Below the pieces are notes generated by a model that saw nothing but the letters and a program-made list of their open reading frames with translations, searched no databases and was not told the DNA's origin. The position numbers and the translations under genes were made by a program. This document shows, one piece after another, positions 44,896 to 54,158 of a stretch of DNA of 64,000 nucleotides. The DNA comes from Marinosulfonomonas sp. (GTDB lineage: Bacteria > Pseudomonadota > Alphaproteobacteria > Rhodobacterales > Rhodobacteraceae), in contig JALSRG010000079.1 of assembly GCA_026984915.1 (NCBI GenBank), positions 1-64,000 on the forward strand. The letters are read 5' to 3'. Each line of letters begins with the position of its first letter. Position 1 is the stretch's first letter.

Positions 44896-46506
44896 GTGAC
44901 CAAAATTTTTGAGACTCCACTTTACCCTTACGAGCGAAACGCAGACCAAGATCAAACAAGCCCCGTCCGCCATCCCGTTGTGGTGATAGGCGCCGGCCCG
45001 GTCGGGCTGGCAGCGGCAATTGATCTGGCCCAACAGGACATGCCCGTTGTGGTGCTGGATGACAATGACAGAGTGTCATTCGGTTCCCGCGCGATCTGTT
45101 TTGCAAAACGACCACTGGAAATACTGGACCGCCTGGGATGTGGCGAACCGATGGTGGAAAAGGGCGTGGTCTGGGACACGGGAAAAGTCTTCTTTGGTGA
45201 TCGGCAAATTTACGAATTCAATCTTCTGCCGGAAGAAGGCCACAAGAATCCGGCCTTTATCAACCTCCAGCAGTACCACCTGGAAGCCTTTCTGGTGGAC
45301 CGTATCCGCCAGTTGCAAGCCGAGGGGAAACCACTGGATCTGCGCGGCAAGAACAAGGTTGATGCCATTGGCCAGCACGATGACCACGTGACGCTGGAAA
45401 TTGACACGCCCGACGGGCCATATAACCTTGAAGCAGAATGGCTGATTGCCTGCGATGGTGCAAATTCGCCAACGCGCCGGATGCTTGGGCTGGATTTTGT
45501 CGGCCAGGTGTTCGAAGACAACTTTCTGATTGCCGACACCGTTATGGCGGCCGATTTTCCAACCGAACGCTGGTTCTGGTTTGATCCGCCTTTCAATCGC
45601 GGTCAGTCGGCTCTGTTGCACAAACAGCCTGACAACGTCTGGCGTATCGATTTTCAGATCGGCTGGGACATTGATCGCGACAAGGAACTGGAAGAGGACA
45701 ATATCAAGCGGCGGCTGCATGCTATGCTTGGGGAGGATGCAAGATTTGAGTTGGAATGGACATCCATCTACACTTTTCAGTGCCGCCGAATGGAATCCTT
45801 TCGCCATGGTCGCGTGCTGTTTGCGGGCGATGCGGCACATCAGGTTTCCCCTTTTGGTGCACGTGGCGCCAATAGTGGGTTTCAGGATACAGATAATCTT
45901 GTGTGGAAACTGAAGCTGGTGCTGGAAGGCAAGGCACCGGACTCATTGCTGGATACCTATAATAGTGAACGCGTTGCCGGCGCCGAGGAAAACATCCTGA
46001 ACTCAACACGCTCTACCGAGTTCATCACCCCGAAATCCGAGACGAGCCGTATTTTCCGCGATGCGGTGCTGGATTTGGCCGAGCATTATGATTTTGCACG
46101 CCCCATGGTAAATTCCGGCAGGCTATCCGTACCATGCATATATTCGGATTCTACTCTGAACGGCCCTGACACAAGCGAATTGCCGGCAGATCTGTGCCCC
46201 GGCACGCCGGCTGTCGACGCGCCGATACGCGACGGTTGGTTGCTTGATCGCTTGGGCGACCGCTTCCAACTGTTGGCCATTGGTGTAAATGCCGACACGG
46301 ATTTGGAAAGCAACGGTATTTCGATAGAGACACTTCTGCTTTCGCCGGATGAAAGCCCTGAATTCTCGTCCCGTTATCTTGGAAAGGCTGATCAGGCCGT
46401 TTATCTGATACGACCCGATCAGCATATTTCTGCGCGCTGGACCGACTATGACAGGGCGGCTGTACTGAATGCCCTGCAAACCGCAACTGGCAATAAGGAG
46501 GTGTAG
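44896..46506 (+). CDS. FAD-dependent aromatic hydroxylase, MhpA/MhaA-like
   Basis: A 536-residue class A flavoprotein monooxygenase. The dinucleotide-binding motif GAGPVG is at residues 32-37, the DG-type segment is in LIACDGANSPTRR, and the second FAD motif GDAAHQVSPFGARG starts at 311. A C-terminal thioredoxin-like region follows, as in MhpA. The start is GTG four bases after the small membrane protein gene. In Pseudomonas putida the flavoprotein MhaA with a very small partner MhaB hydroxylates 3-hydroxyphenylacetate to homogentisate. The presence of a 64-residue partner next door and of hmgA nearby makes the same reaction the leading hypothesis here. A related phenol substrate remains possible. 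Confidence 0.8.
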   Translation: MTKIFETPLYPYERNADQDQTSPVRHPVVVIGAGPVGLAAAIDLAQQDMPVVVLDDNDRVSFGSRAICFAKRPLEILDRLGCGEPMVEKGVVWDTGKVFFGDRQIYEFNLLPEEGHKNPAFINLQQYHLEAFLVDRIRQLQAEGKPLDLRGKNKVDAIGQHDDHVTLEIDTPDGPYNLEAEWLIACDGANSPTRRMLGLDFVGQVFEDNFLIADTVMAADFPTERWFWFDPPFNRGQSALLHKQPDNVWRIDFQIGWDIDRDKELEEDNIKRRLHAMLGEDARFELEWTSIYTFQCRRMESFRHGRVLFAGDAAHQVSPFGARGANSGFQDTDNLVWKLKLVLEGKAPDSLLDTYNSERVAGAEENILNSTRSTEFITPKSETSRIFRDAVLDLAEHYDFARPMVNSGRLSVPCIYSDSTLNGPDTSELPADLCPGTPAVDAPIRDGWLLDRLGDRFQLLAIGVNADTDLESNGISIETLLLSPDESPEFSSRYLGKADQAVYLIRPDQHISARWTDYDRAAVLNALQTATGNKEV

Positions 46507-46507
46507 A

Positions 46508-46702
46508 ATGTCAAAGCTTGTCACAAAGCCAAACATCCCCGAAGCGGATGATTTTTATGCCGAATTGCTTGCCATGCATAATGGTCACAGCAAAGAAGAG
46601 TCTGATGCGATCAATGCGAGGCTCATTCTGCTTTTGTCAAATCATATCGGAGACAGAGAGATTCTGACAGAGGCAATGCAGGCCGCGAAAGGTAATAGCT
46701 GA
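46508..46702 (+). CDS. DUF2783 small protein, possible MhaB-like coupling protein
   Basis: A 64-residue soluble protein with the DUF2783 pattern: PDADDFYAELL-like (here PEADDFYAELLAMHNG), EESDAINARLILLLSNHIGDREILTEAM. It begins right after the flavoprotein stop (the ATG is one base beyond TAG), with AAGGAGG upstream inside the previous gene, so the two are made together. Its size and position match the small coupling subunit of the two-component 3-hydroxyphenylacetate hydroxylase; that identity is inferred from context, not from a clear motif. Confidence 0.75.
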   Translation: MSKLVTKPNIPEADDFYAELLAMHNGHSKEESDAINARLILLLSNHIGDREILTEAMQAAKGNS

Positions 46703-46742
46703 GAGCTTGCCCGCCAGCATTTGCCGTGCAAACCTGCGCTCT

Positions 46743-48308
46743 ATGTTGACACTGAAAGAACTCGCCCCCTTTAGCCCGGCAGAAGAGAAACTGCTGGCAG
46801 AATGTATCCGCCCAAACCGGCTTGTCGTAGGTGACGGGGAACTTCCGGCCGAAGAAACGCCTGATTGTTGCATTCGGGCCCAGTTGATCCGGTTGTTGCT
46901 GCTGGGGAATGAGGGGCAGCTCGATGCAAAGGGATTGCGTTTGCGCGGGGCCTGGATCAAGGGTGTTCTTGACTTGCAGGGTTGCGATTGCAACCGTGAT
47001 ATAACCCTATCGCACTGCCATGTTGTAGAGCCGCTGGTGCTGGTCAATACCCGCTTGCGCGGCCTGCATATATCAGGGTCCTTGATTCACGGCTTATCGG
47101 CTGACAACGCTGTTTTTTCCGGCTCCCTCTATGTGCGAAGCGGCACCTTGATTCAGGGAGAGGCAAGCCTTGCCGGTGCACGCATTTCCGGTGACGTTCA
47201 AATTTGTGATGTCGAAATTCATCCGCCCGGAAATGACGCCGTATTTGCGCCATCACTGCGCGTTGAGGGCTCAGTTTTCCTCGGCAACTATCCTTATGGA
47301 AACGGTGTCAGCACCCTGACAGCAAATGGAGCCCTGTTTTTTTCGTCTGCCCGTGTCGAACACGACTTTTTCGTCACTAACACGGCAGTATCACTACCTG
47401 ACAAAGCTATCGGCGATGCCGTTTTTGACGCAACAGAAGAACATGGAAGTGATATTGCCCTGTCGCTTGCACGCGCAAGAATTGGTGGAATCCTGTTCTT
47501 TCAGGATAACCAGATTTCTCGCGGAATTGTCAATCTGGCAGGCGCCCAGGTTGCCAGGCTCAAGGACGAACCGGTTGGACCTGGTGCAAGCTACCCGATC
47601 CGTCTGGACGGGTTTCGGTATCGTGATTTTTCTCGCCATGCAGTCACAAAGCTGAAGGCCCGGCTGGCGTGGCTTGAAAGACGCCCGGAGAATACCGCCT
47701 TTTCCGCGCAACCCTATGAACAATTGGCCAATGTGTTATCGCATATGGGGCTGCGGAATGATGCGCGAACAGTCCTGATGTTCAAGGAGCGGCTTCTGCG
47801 ACGGGCAAACCGCCTGCAGGCCCGACGGCGTGGGCATTTCCTGAAATGGGCACTTTCCGCAATAACAGACCCTGTTTTGCGCTTTACAATCGGATATGGT
47901 TACAGACCCGTGCGTGCAGTGGTTCTGGCCGTGTTGCTGATTGCAGGGTTGGGTTGGTTCTTTGATCAGGCGTGGCGTGCAGGGGATATGGCGCCAAATG
48001 CGGCACCCATTCTGGTTTCTCAGCCGTGGGTGAGCGCAACCATTACACACCCTGACAATCCGGCTGGTTTCTGGTCGCAACCGGGACAGGCCGGACAAGA
48101 CTGGGAAACCTTCAACGGCTGGGCCTACGCTGCCGATCTTGTCGTTCCCATTGTAAGCCTGGGACAAGAGAGCGCCTGGGCACCCTCTACTTCACGCAAC
48201 GCCTGGGGCAAAAGCGGATGGTGGATGCGCTGGATCGCCAAAACCCTTGGGTGGATTGTAACGGCCTTGGGCGCCGCCGCTATCACTGGTGTAATCCGCA
48301 ACGATTAG
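46743..48308 (+). CDS. Membrane-anchored protein with beta-helix-like repeats, function unknown
   Basis: A 521-residue protein with two parts. Residues about 60-320 consist of repeating strands such as LRLRGAWIKGVLDLQGCDC, LRGLHISGSLIHGLSADNAVFSGSLYV and ANGALFFSSARVEHDFFVTN, which suggests a right-handed beta-helix of the pentapeptide or bactofilin kind. A helical link (QPYEQLANVLSHMGLRNDA, FKERLLRRANRLQARRRG) leads to a C-terminal part with hydrophobic segments near 400-420 and 495-517. The start was placed at the ATG (46743) and not at the upstream TTG; no strong ribosome site is seen. It follows the DUF2783 gene by 40 bases. I do not recognise a function. Confidence 0.7.
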   Translation: MLTLKELAPFSPAEEKLLAECIRPNRLVVGDGELPAEETPDCCIRAQLIRLLLLGNEGQLDAKGLRLRGAWIKGVLDLQGCDCNRDITLSHCHVVEPLVLVNTRLRGLHISGSLIHGLSADNAVFSGSLYVRSGTLIQGEASLAGARISGDVQICDVEIHPPGNDAVFAPSLRVEGSVFLGNYPYGNGVSTLTANGALFFSSARVEHDFFVTNTAVSLPDKAIGDAVFDATEEHGSDIALSLARARIGGILFFQDNQISRGIVNLAGAQVARLKDEPVGPGASYPIRLDGFRYRDFSRHAVTKLKARLAWLERRPENTAFSAQPYEQLANVLSHMGLRNDARTVLMFKERLLRRANRLQARRRGHFLKWALSAITDPVLRFTIGYGYRPVRAVVLAVLLIAGLGWFFDQAWRAGDMAPNAAPILVSQPWVSATITHPDNPAGFWSQPGQAGQDWETFNGWAYAADLVVPIVSLGQESAWAPSTSRNAWGKSGWWMRWIAKTLGWIVTALGAAAITGVIRND

Positions 48309-48334
48309 GTCTACGCCCTAAAGCCAGCGTTTTG

Positions 48335-49078
48335 TTACAGATACCCAATGGGCAGCACCGGTTTTCGGCCTTCATCTGTCAGCAACCAGACATCACGCCC
48401 TTCAATGACAACAGCAGAAAGCGGGCCGCCATAGGCCGCACCTGAATCAATATTCAACCGATTGCCATGATGAGTGACCGCTTTTACCGGTGTATGCCCA
48501 TGTACGATCAAGGCCCCATGATCACGTGGATCATCCAGAAAGTCATTTCGGATCCAGACCAGATCATCCTCGTCCTGGTTTTCCAAAGGAATACCGGGGC
48601 GAATTCCTGCGTGGCAGAAGAAAACGTCACCTCTTCGAAAAGATGTTTTTCGTTCACTCAAGAAAGAAATGTGTGAATCCGGAACCGCTGATATTGCGTC
48701 CTGATGAATTTCGTCCGTCGGGCGGCTTTGGCTGGCGTCAACCCCGTAAGATTTCAACGTCTCGGCCCCCCCGATCACCGGGCTTAGCCAATGCAGATCA
48801 CTGCGCAACGGGTCACGTTGTTCCCTGGGTTGCAAAAACAGCGACATCATCCTGTCGTGATTTCCTTTCAGTGCAACCCAGGGTTCTTGCGCTGCAATCC
48901 CATCAATCAGGAAATCAAGAACGGCCCGCACATTCGGCCCCCGGTCGGGAAAGTCACCGATATGCACCACTGGCGCCTGCCAATCACCGACACGTTTTCT
49001 GTCGGCTTCGATACGTTCATGTGCCTGTTGCAGTTTTTCGATATGCCCGTGGACATCACCGATCGCATAGCTACGCAT
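48335..49078 (-). CDS. Metallophosphatase (serine/threonine phosphatase-like)
   Basis: A 247-residue calcineurin-like phosphoesterase. The metal motifs are in order: GDVHGH (residues 7-12), GDFPDRGPN, GNHD, and HGHTPV, with HAGIRPG between them. The arrangement is that of the bacterial PPP-type phosphatases and ApaH-like diadenosine tetraphosphatases, so it may remove phosphate from proteins or split dinucleotides. All metal ligands are present. Convergent with the repeat-protein gene (26 bases apart) and downstream of serA on the same strand, from which a hairpin separates it. Confidence 0.88.
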   Translation of the reverse strand: MRSYAIGDVHGHIEKLQQAHERIEADRKRVGDWQAPVVHIGDFPDRGPNVRAVLDFLIDGIAAQEPWVALKGNHDRMMSLFLQPREQRDPLRSDLHWLSPVIGGAETLKSYGVDASQSRPTDEIHQDAISAVPDSHISFLSERKTSFRRGDVFFCHAGIRPGIPLENQDEDDLVWIRNDFLDDPRDHGALIVHGHTPVKAVTHHGNRLNIDSGAAYGGPLSAVVIEGRDVWLLTDEGRKPVLPIGYL

Positions 49079-49101
49079 TTTCTCCCCACTTCACAATTCA
49101 T

Positions 49102-49131
49102 AAGGCCCGACACGGCTTTGCGTCGGGCCTT
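49102..49131 (-). terminator. Candidate terminator after serA
   Basis: A perfect 10-bp inverted repeat (AAGGCCCGAC/GTCGGGCCTT) with a 10-base loop lies about 25 bases past the serA stop and before the metallophosphatase start. The following T-content on the minus strand is low, so it may be a weak or stabilising structure. Confidence 0.6.
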
Positions 49132-49154
49132 GCCCGGGGGCAAGCCCCTGTTGA

Positions 49155-50750
49155 TCAGGAAATATCAAACTCCAGCGGGCTGACGGATTGAAACATTGAT
49201 GTCTCTTTCAATGCGTCCAGAACCTCTTCTGGTACTGGTGCATCCACATAAAGGAGAGCTATGGCATCGCCGCCAATCTTGGATCTTCCCAGCGTAAAAT
49301 TTGCTATATTCACGCCCTTCTCTCCAAGTGTCTGTCCCAATGTCCCAATGATTCCCGGGATATCCTGGTTGGTTGTATAGAGCATGTGTTCACCAACTTC
49401 AGCATCGATATTGATACCCTTGATCTGGATGAAGCGGGGCTTTCCGTCGCTAAACACTGTACCGGCGATCGTGCGCTCGCGTTTGTCCGTGACAACGGTC
49501 AGCTTGATATATGCGTCAAATACACCGGATTTTTCCTGTGTGGTTTTTGAAACCTTGATACCGCGCTCGCGGGCAATTACCGGTGCTGATACCATGTTCA
49601 CATCCGTATTCGTCGCCTTCATGATACCGGCAATCGCTGCACACTCCAATGCGTCCAGATTCATCCTGGAAACAGTACCATCATACAGGATATTGATTGC
49701 CTTGATCGGCTCGTCTGTCATTTGTCCGACAAACGCACCAAGGTTCTCCGAAAGCTTCAGCCATGGGCCCATTACCGCAGCCTCTTCGGCGGTGACGGCC
49801 GGCATGTTCAGCGAATTGGTAACAGCACCGGTCAACAGATAATCTGACATCTGCTCGGCGACCTGAACCGCAACATTTTCCTGGGCCTCGCGTGTAGCAG
49901 CGCCAAGATGCGGAGTGACAACCACATTCGGCAATCCAAATAGCGGGCTGTCTGTTGCGGGTTCCTTGGCGAATACATCAAAGGCTGCACCAGCAACATG
50001 TCCGGTTCTCAGGGCTTCTGCCAGCGCCGCCTCGTCCACCAGCCCGCCACGCGCACAGTTGATGATCCGCACACCTTTCCTGGTTTTCGCGATGTTGTCA
50101 GCAGAAAGAATATTCCGGGTCTTATCCGTCAGCGGAACATGTAGCGTAATGAAATCGGATCGCTCAAGCAGTTCCTCCAGTTCTACCTTACCCACACCCA
50201 ATTTTGCTGCCCGTTCTTCTGAAAGAAACGGGTCGTAAGCAATGACTTTCATCTTCAGGCCCAGCGCGCGTTCCGCAACGATAGAGCCTATATTGCCGCA
50301 ACCGATCAGCCCCAGTGTCTTGCCGGTGACCTCGACACCCATAAACCGGGATTTTTCCCATTTTCCGGCATGTGTCGACGCCGAGGCCTCGGGCAATTGC
50401 CGCGCAACTGCCATCATCATGGCAATGGCATGTTCCGCCGTCGTAATCGAATTTCCAAAAGGTGTGTTCATAACGATCACTCCTTTTTTCGAAGCCGCCG
50501 GAATATCTACATTATCCACTCCGATACCGGCGCGACCAATGACTTTCAGCTTGTCAGCCGCTTTCAGAATTTTTTCTGTCACCTTGGTGGCAGACCGGAT
50601 GGCAAGGCCATCATATTGGCCAATCACCTGGCGCAGGCGGTCCTTGTCCTTGCCAAGGTCAGGTTCGAAATCCACGTCGATTCCGCGATCCCGAAAGATT
50701 TGCACGGCAGTTTCAGACAGTTTGTCAGATACGAGAACTTTGGGTGCCAT
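49155..50750 (-). CDS. serA: D-3-phosphoglycerate dehydrogenase
   Basis: A 531-residue enzyme for the first step of serine synthesis, oxidising 3-phosphoglycerate to 3-phosphohydroxypyruvate with NAD. Substrate-binding and NAD-binding domains come first (GLIGCGNIGSIVAERALG), with INCARGGLVDEAAL and the catalytic histidine in TPHLGAATREAQ. An intervening domain (about 320-450) and a C-terminal ACT domain (about 455-531, QDIPGIIGTLGQTLGEKGVNIANFTLGR) mark the long form, which is often regulated by serine. It lies 52 bases downstream of serC in the same direction. Confidence 0.96.
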   Translation of the reverse strand: MAPKVLVSDKLSETAVQIFRDRGIDVDFEPDLGKDKDRLRQVIGQYDGLAIRSATKVTEKILKAADKLKVIGRAGIGVDNVDIPAASKKGVIVMNTPFGNSITTAEHAIAMMMAVARQLPEASASTHAGKWEKSRFMGVEVTGKTLGLIGCGNIGSIVAERALGLKMKVIAYDPFLSEERAAKLGVGKVELEELLERSDFITLHVPLTDKTRNILSADNIAKTRKGVRIINCARGGLVDEAALAEALRTGHVAGAAFDVFAKEPATDSPLFGLPNVVVTPHLGAATREAQENVAVQVAEQMSDYLLTGAVTNSLNMPAVTAEEAAVMGPWLKLSENLGAFVGQMTDEPIKAINILYDGTVSRMNLDALECAAIAGIMKATNTDVNMVSAPVIARERGIKVSKTTQEKSGVFDAYIKLTVVTDKRERTIAGTVFSDGKPRFIQIKGINIDAEVGEHMLYTTNQDIPGIIGTLGQTLGEKGVNIANFTLGRSKIGGDAIALLYVDAPVPEEVLDALKETSMFQSVSPLEFDIS

Positions 50751-50802
50751 GGTTCAGGCTCCTCTATGATATATGAGATTGTTGGCGCGAAGGCCGCAGG
50801 AT

Positions 50803-51945
50803 TCAGGTGTTGATTTCAGAGTTAAACGCCCAGTCCAACCAAGGCATAAGCGCAGCCACATCCGAGGTTTCCACAGTGCCGCCACACCAGATCCGCAAGC
50901 CCGCCGGCGCATCGCGATAAGCGCCAATATCATAAGCCACGCCCTGATTTTCCAACCGCTTGGCAACGGCCTTGGCAAAAACAGCCCCGTCCTTGATGCG
51001 AGTATCCGAGAACTTGAGGCATACGCTTGTATTGGACCGCGTCTCCGGAGCTTCTGCCAAAAAATCAATCCAGTCATGATCCCGGACAAACGTCTCTATT
51101 ACCGCCGTATTGGCATCTGCACGCGCGATCATTCCCTTCAGGCCACCAACGGATTTTACCCAATCCAGCGCCACCAGATAATCCTCGACGCACAGCATGG
51201 ACGGGGTGTTGATCGTCGCGCCCGAGAAAATTCCTTCGATCAGCTTACCGCCCTTGGTCAGACGGAAAATTTTAGGCAACGGCCAGGCAGGTATGTAGCT
51301 TTCCAACCGCTCTACAGCACGCGGGCTGAGAATCAGCATCCCGTGTGCCGCCTCGCCGCCAAGGACTTTTTGCCAACTGTAGGTGGTGACATCCAGCTTG
51401 TCCCAAGGCAGTTCCTGCGCAAATACCGCCGAAGTTGCATCGCACAATGTCAGCCCCTTCCGGTCAGACGCAATCCATCCGCCATCCGGAACACGTACAC
51501 CCGACGTCGTTCCATTCCATGTAAACACAACGTCATGATCAAAATTGACGACAGAAAGATCAGGCAGTTTTCCGTAATCCGCTTCGTGCACTTTCGCGTC
51601 CAGCCTTAGCTGTTTGATCACGTCAGTAACCCAGCCTTTGCCAAAGCTTTCCCATGCCAGCATTTCAACCGGACGTTCGCCCAGCATGGACCACAATGCC
51701 ATTTCAACAGCCCCTGTATCCGAGGCGGGAACGATGGCGATGCGATAGTCAGCCGGTATTTCCAGCAACTCACGCGTGGTATCAATGGCCTGTTTCAGCC
51801 TTTCCTTGCCAACGGCTGCGCGATGTGACCGCCCGAGTGGTGCGCCAGATAAAGCATTCAATGTCCAGGTGGGGTTTTTGGCGCAGGGGCCGGATGAAAA
51901 ACGCGGATTGGCCGGCCGCGTGGCCGGGATCGCAGGTTCAGTCAT
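50803..51945 (-). CDS. serC: Phosphoserine aminotransferase
   Basis: A 380-residue PLP enzyme of the serC type found in alphaproteobacteria; it transaminates 3-phosphohydroxypyruvate to phosphoserine. [11 protein letters not shown] at the start, GRSHRA, and the PLP lysine in [15 protein letters not shown] are visible. The start [11 protein letters not shown] has GGAAGGA seven bases upstream; the longer frame reads through the leader RNA and into serB antisense and is rejected. Second enzyme of the pathway, first gene of the serC-serA operon. Confidence 0.95.
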   Translation of the reverse strand: MTEPAIPATRPANPRFSSGPCAKNPTWTLNALSGAPLGRSHRAAVGKERLKQAIDTTRELLEIPADYRIAIVPASDTGAVEMALWSMLGERPVEMLAWESFGKGWVTDVIKQLRLDAKVHEADYGKLPDLSVVNFDHDVVFTWNGTTSGVRVPDGGWIASDRKGLTLCDATSAVFAQELPWDKLDVTTYSWQKVLGGEAAHGMLILSPRAVERLESYIPAWPLPKIFRLTKGGKLIEGIFSGATINTPSMLCVEDYLVALDWVKSVGGLKGMIARADANTAVIETFVRDHDWIDFLAEAPETRSNTSVCLKFSDTRIKDGAVFAKAVAKRLENQGVAYDIGAYRDAPAGLRIWCGGTVETSDVAALMPWLDWAFNSEINT

Positions 51946-51963
51946 GGTATCCTTCCAGATAAA

Positions 51964-51998
51964 TGCCCCTCGTTGGGGAGGGGTGTCCCACCTCTGGC
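51964..51998 (-). ncRNA. Candidate serC leader RNA motif
   Basis: On the minus strand the serC leader can form two adjacent small hairpins: GGUG-GGA-CACC (opposite about 51983-51993) and CCUC-CCCAAC-GAGG with extra G:C pairs (opposite about 51967-51983). It ends about 20 bases before the serC start codon. A conserved 'serC RNA' structure is known upstream of serC in alphaproteobacteria, and position, size and sequence style fit it. I could not run a covariance model, so the match is by eye. Confidence 0.55.
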
Positions 51999-52099
51999 AA
52001 TACGGGGGTAGAAAAGCTGGTGCAAGCGAAAAAAATGCGCTAATGCGCCGCATGAATGGCAAAAAACGACAACGTTTTCGGCATTGGAAGAAAAACACC

Positions 52100-52990
52100 G
52101 TGTTTGTAACAACCCTTTTGACAGATCCTGCCCGCCCATCGCTTGATAGCGCATTGGTTGAATCCCTCAGGAATGCCTGGGGTGGGGGCAAGGCCTATTG
52201 GCTTTCACCAAACGAAGCCGCAGAATTTACAGTGGAGAACCTTCCAACGAACCGCTGGGATGTGTGGCAGGATCTACAGAAGATGCAGGTCGATTTGGTT
52301 GTTCAACCCGCTTCCAACCGACGGAAAAAACTGCTCTTGGCGGATATGGACAGCACGATGATCCGGCAGGAATGTATTGATGAACTTGCAAGCCAGGCTG
52401 GAATAGGATCGAAAGTTGCCAAGATTACCATGCGCGCGATGAACGGAGAGCTTGACTTTGAATCGGCGCTGCGTGAACGGGTTTCACTGTTACGCGGACT
52501 CAGCGCATCTGTCATTGAGCAAGTAGTGAAAGAACGCATCACGCTTATGCCCGGAGGCGCCTTCCTGCTGGCAACAATGAAGGCTAACGGGGCCTATACG
52601 GCCCTTGTTTCCGGCGGTTTTACGGCCTTCACGGAACATGTGGCAGCACGGCTTGGGTTTGACGAACATCGCGCAAATTCGCTGATCATTGAAAATGGCA
52701 AACTGACCGGAAATGTCGCAGAACCCATTTTGGGGCGCGCGGCAAAGGTTCAGGCATTGAATGATCTGGCGTCACAACTGGACATCGGGGCAAATGACGC
52801 ATTAGCCATTGGCGACGGGGCCAACGACTTGGGTATGTTAAATCTTGCCGGAACCGGCGTTGCGCTTCATGCCAAACCGTCAGTGGCGGCCAAATGTGAC
52901 GTCCGGATCAACCACGGTGATCTGACGGCAGCGCTTTTTCTGCAGGGGTATCATCGCAGCGAATTTATCGAACCCGATCCGCATCTATGA
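52100..52990 (+). CDS. serB: Phosphoserine phosphatase
   Basis: A 296-residue HAD-type phosphatase that makes L-serine from phosphoserine. The nucleophile motif is [13 protein letters not shown], motif II is [11 protein letters not shown], and [19 protein letters not shown] is motif III/IV. The N-terminal 85 residues are the short extra domain seen in bacterial SerB. The start is GTG (52100), where the family N-terminus [16 protein letters not shown] begins, with GGAAG upstream; the longer frame reads back across serC. It is divergent from serC with the leader RNA in between, so all three serine genes sit together. Its last six bases overlap the asparaginase gene. Confidence 0.94.
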   Translation: MFVTTLLTDPARPSLDSALVESLRNAWGGGKAYWLSPNEAAEFTVENLPTNRWDVWQDLQKMQVDLVVQPASNRRKKLLLADMDSTMIRQECIDELASQAGIGSKVAKITMRAMNGELDFESALRERVSLLRGLSASVIEQVVKERITLMPGGAFLLATMKANGAYTALVSGGFTAFTEHVAARLGFDEHRANSLIIENGKLTGNVAEPILGRAAKVQALNDLASQLDIGANDALAIGDGANDLGMLNLAGTGVALHAKPSVAAKCDVRINHGDLTAALFLQGYHRSEFIEPDPHL

Positions 52991-53983
52991 CAGCGCCTTG
53001 GCGGGTCGGATAAAAGCCGCCTCAATACCATTACAGTTCCGTATTGGCGCATTGACGCGTTTCATGGCGGCCGGATGATCAGCCTCTAAAACGCCCAATT
53101 TTATAAGAATGGAGGAAATTGCACATTCGGACGCGCGCGTCGTCCCATCGCTGATCTTCAAAGCAATACCCAGTTTTTTCTCAGGCAGAATAGCGACAAA
53201 AACCGCTTCTGCCCCTGTTTTTACGGCAGCATTGCCATCCATTGCCTGCATCAGTTCCGTGCAGGCACGCCCCTCACCCGCCACGAGATCCGGATATGCA
53301 ATCATTGCTCTTACCAATCGCGCGGCGGCGCGCTCGCGCCGATCGCCAAATTCTTCTCTGGCGGCAGCAAAGAAGGCCATCGCCCGCGCCAGCCCATGCA
53401 CTGTTGTTGCAAAATTCGGGGCCGAGCAGCCATCAATTCCATATCCGGGGCTTTCCATACCGGTTACATTTTCAAATGCCTCACGCACTGCCAGTTGCAC
53501 GGGGTGGGTTGGGTCGATGTACTCTGTACCCCCACCCAGATGCCTGTTCAAAGTCAAAAACCCGGTGTGCTTTCCCGAACAATTGTTATGGGTCTGATCA
53601 GGCGCTTTATGATTACAGATCAGCTTTTCCAATGCATCACTGTCTCGCGGCATATGCGCACCACAACGCAGGTCCGTCTCACTTAGCCCCAGATCTGCCA
53701 ACCAACGGGCAATACGCCCTGTATGGTTCTCAGCCCCCTGATGGGATGCGCAGGAAAGTGCCAAGTGCTCATCCTGCAGTCCCGCGGTTTCGGCGGCGCC
53801 ACTTTCCAGCAAAGGCAGAGCCTGAATCATCTTGCAGGAGGAGCGGGGCAGGATAACCTGATCCGGGTCCCCCCATACCTGAACGATGCCGCCAGAAGCA
53901 TCGCAAACCACGGCATGGCCGGTGTGCGTAGACTCAAGAAATCCCCCGCGCCAAATCTCTACCATTGGAATTGGGGTGATCAT
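52985..53983 (-). CDS. L-asparaginase II family protein (Rhizobium type)
   Basis: A 332-residue protein of the thermolabile asparaginase II family (PF06089), unrelated in fold to E. coli asparaginases. Motifs include EIWRGGFLESTHTGHAVV, PRSSCKMIQALPLLESGAA, LALSCASHQG, HNNCSGKHTGFL and GYGIDGCSAPNF. Cys and Lys in CSGKH match the conserved site of the Rhizobium etli enzyme. The ATG has GGAG upstream; the longer frame extends into the ialB promoter region and is not used. It hydrolyses asparagine to aspartate and ammonia; cytoplasmic, as no signal is seen. Confidence 0.85.
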   Translation of the reverse strand: MITPIPMVEIWRGGFLESTHTGHAVVCDASGGIVQVWGDPDQVILPRSSCKMIQALPLLESGAAETAGLQDEHLALSCASHQGAENHTGRIARWLADLGLSETDLRCGAHMPRDSDALEKLICNHKAPDQTHNNCSGKHTGFLTLNRHLGGGTEYIDPTHPVQLAVREAFENVTGMESPGYGIDGCSAPNFATTVHGLARAMAFFAAAREEFGDRRERAAARLVRAMIAYPDLVAGEGRACTELMQAMDGNAAVKTGAEAVFVAILPEKKLGIALKISDGTTRASECAISSILIKLGVLEADHPAAMKRVNAPIRNCNGIEAAFIRPAKALS

Positions 53984-54158
53984 GGCCGGATTCTCCTTGC
54001 ATCTGCGCAGTTTTTCGCCAAGAGGGCTTTTAACTATCGGCATTAATACGTTAATGTGTCTGTATCGAGTTGAAAACGCGTGTACTTGGAAAAGATCCGG
54101 AAAAAGGACCGCTGAGACACGCATATGTTGAGGCGTGAACAGCTGGAGGCTGTGGAAA

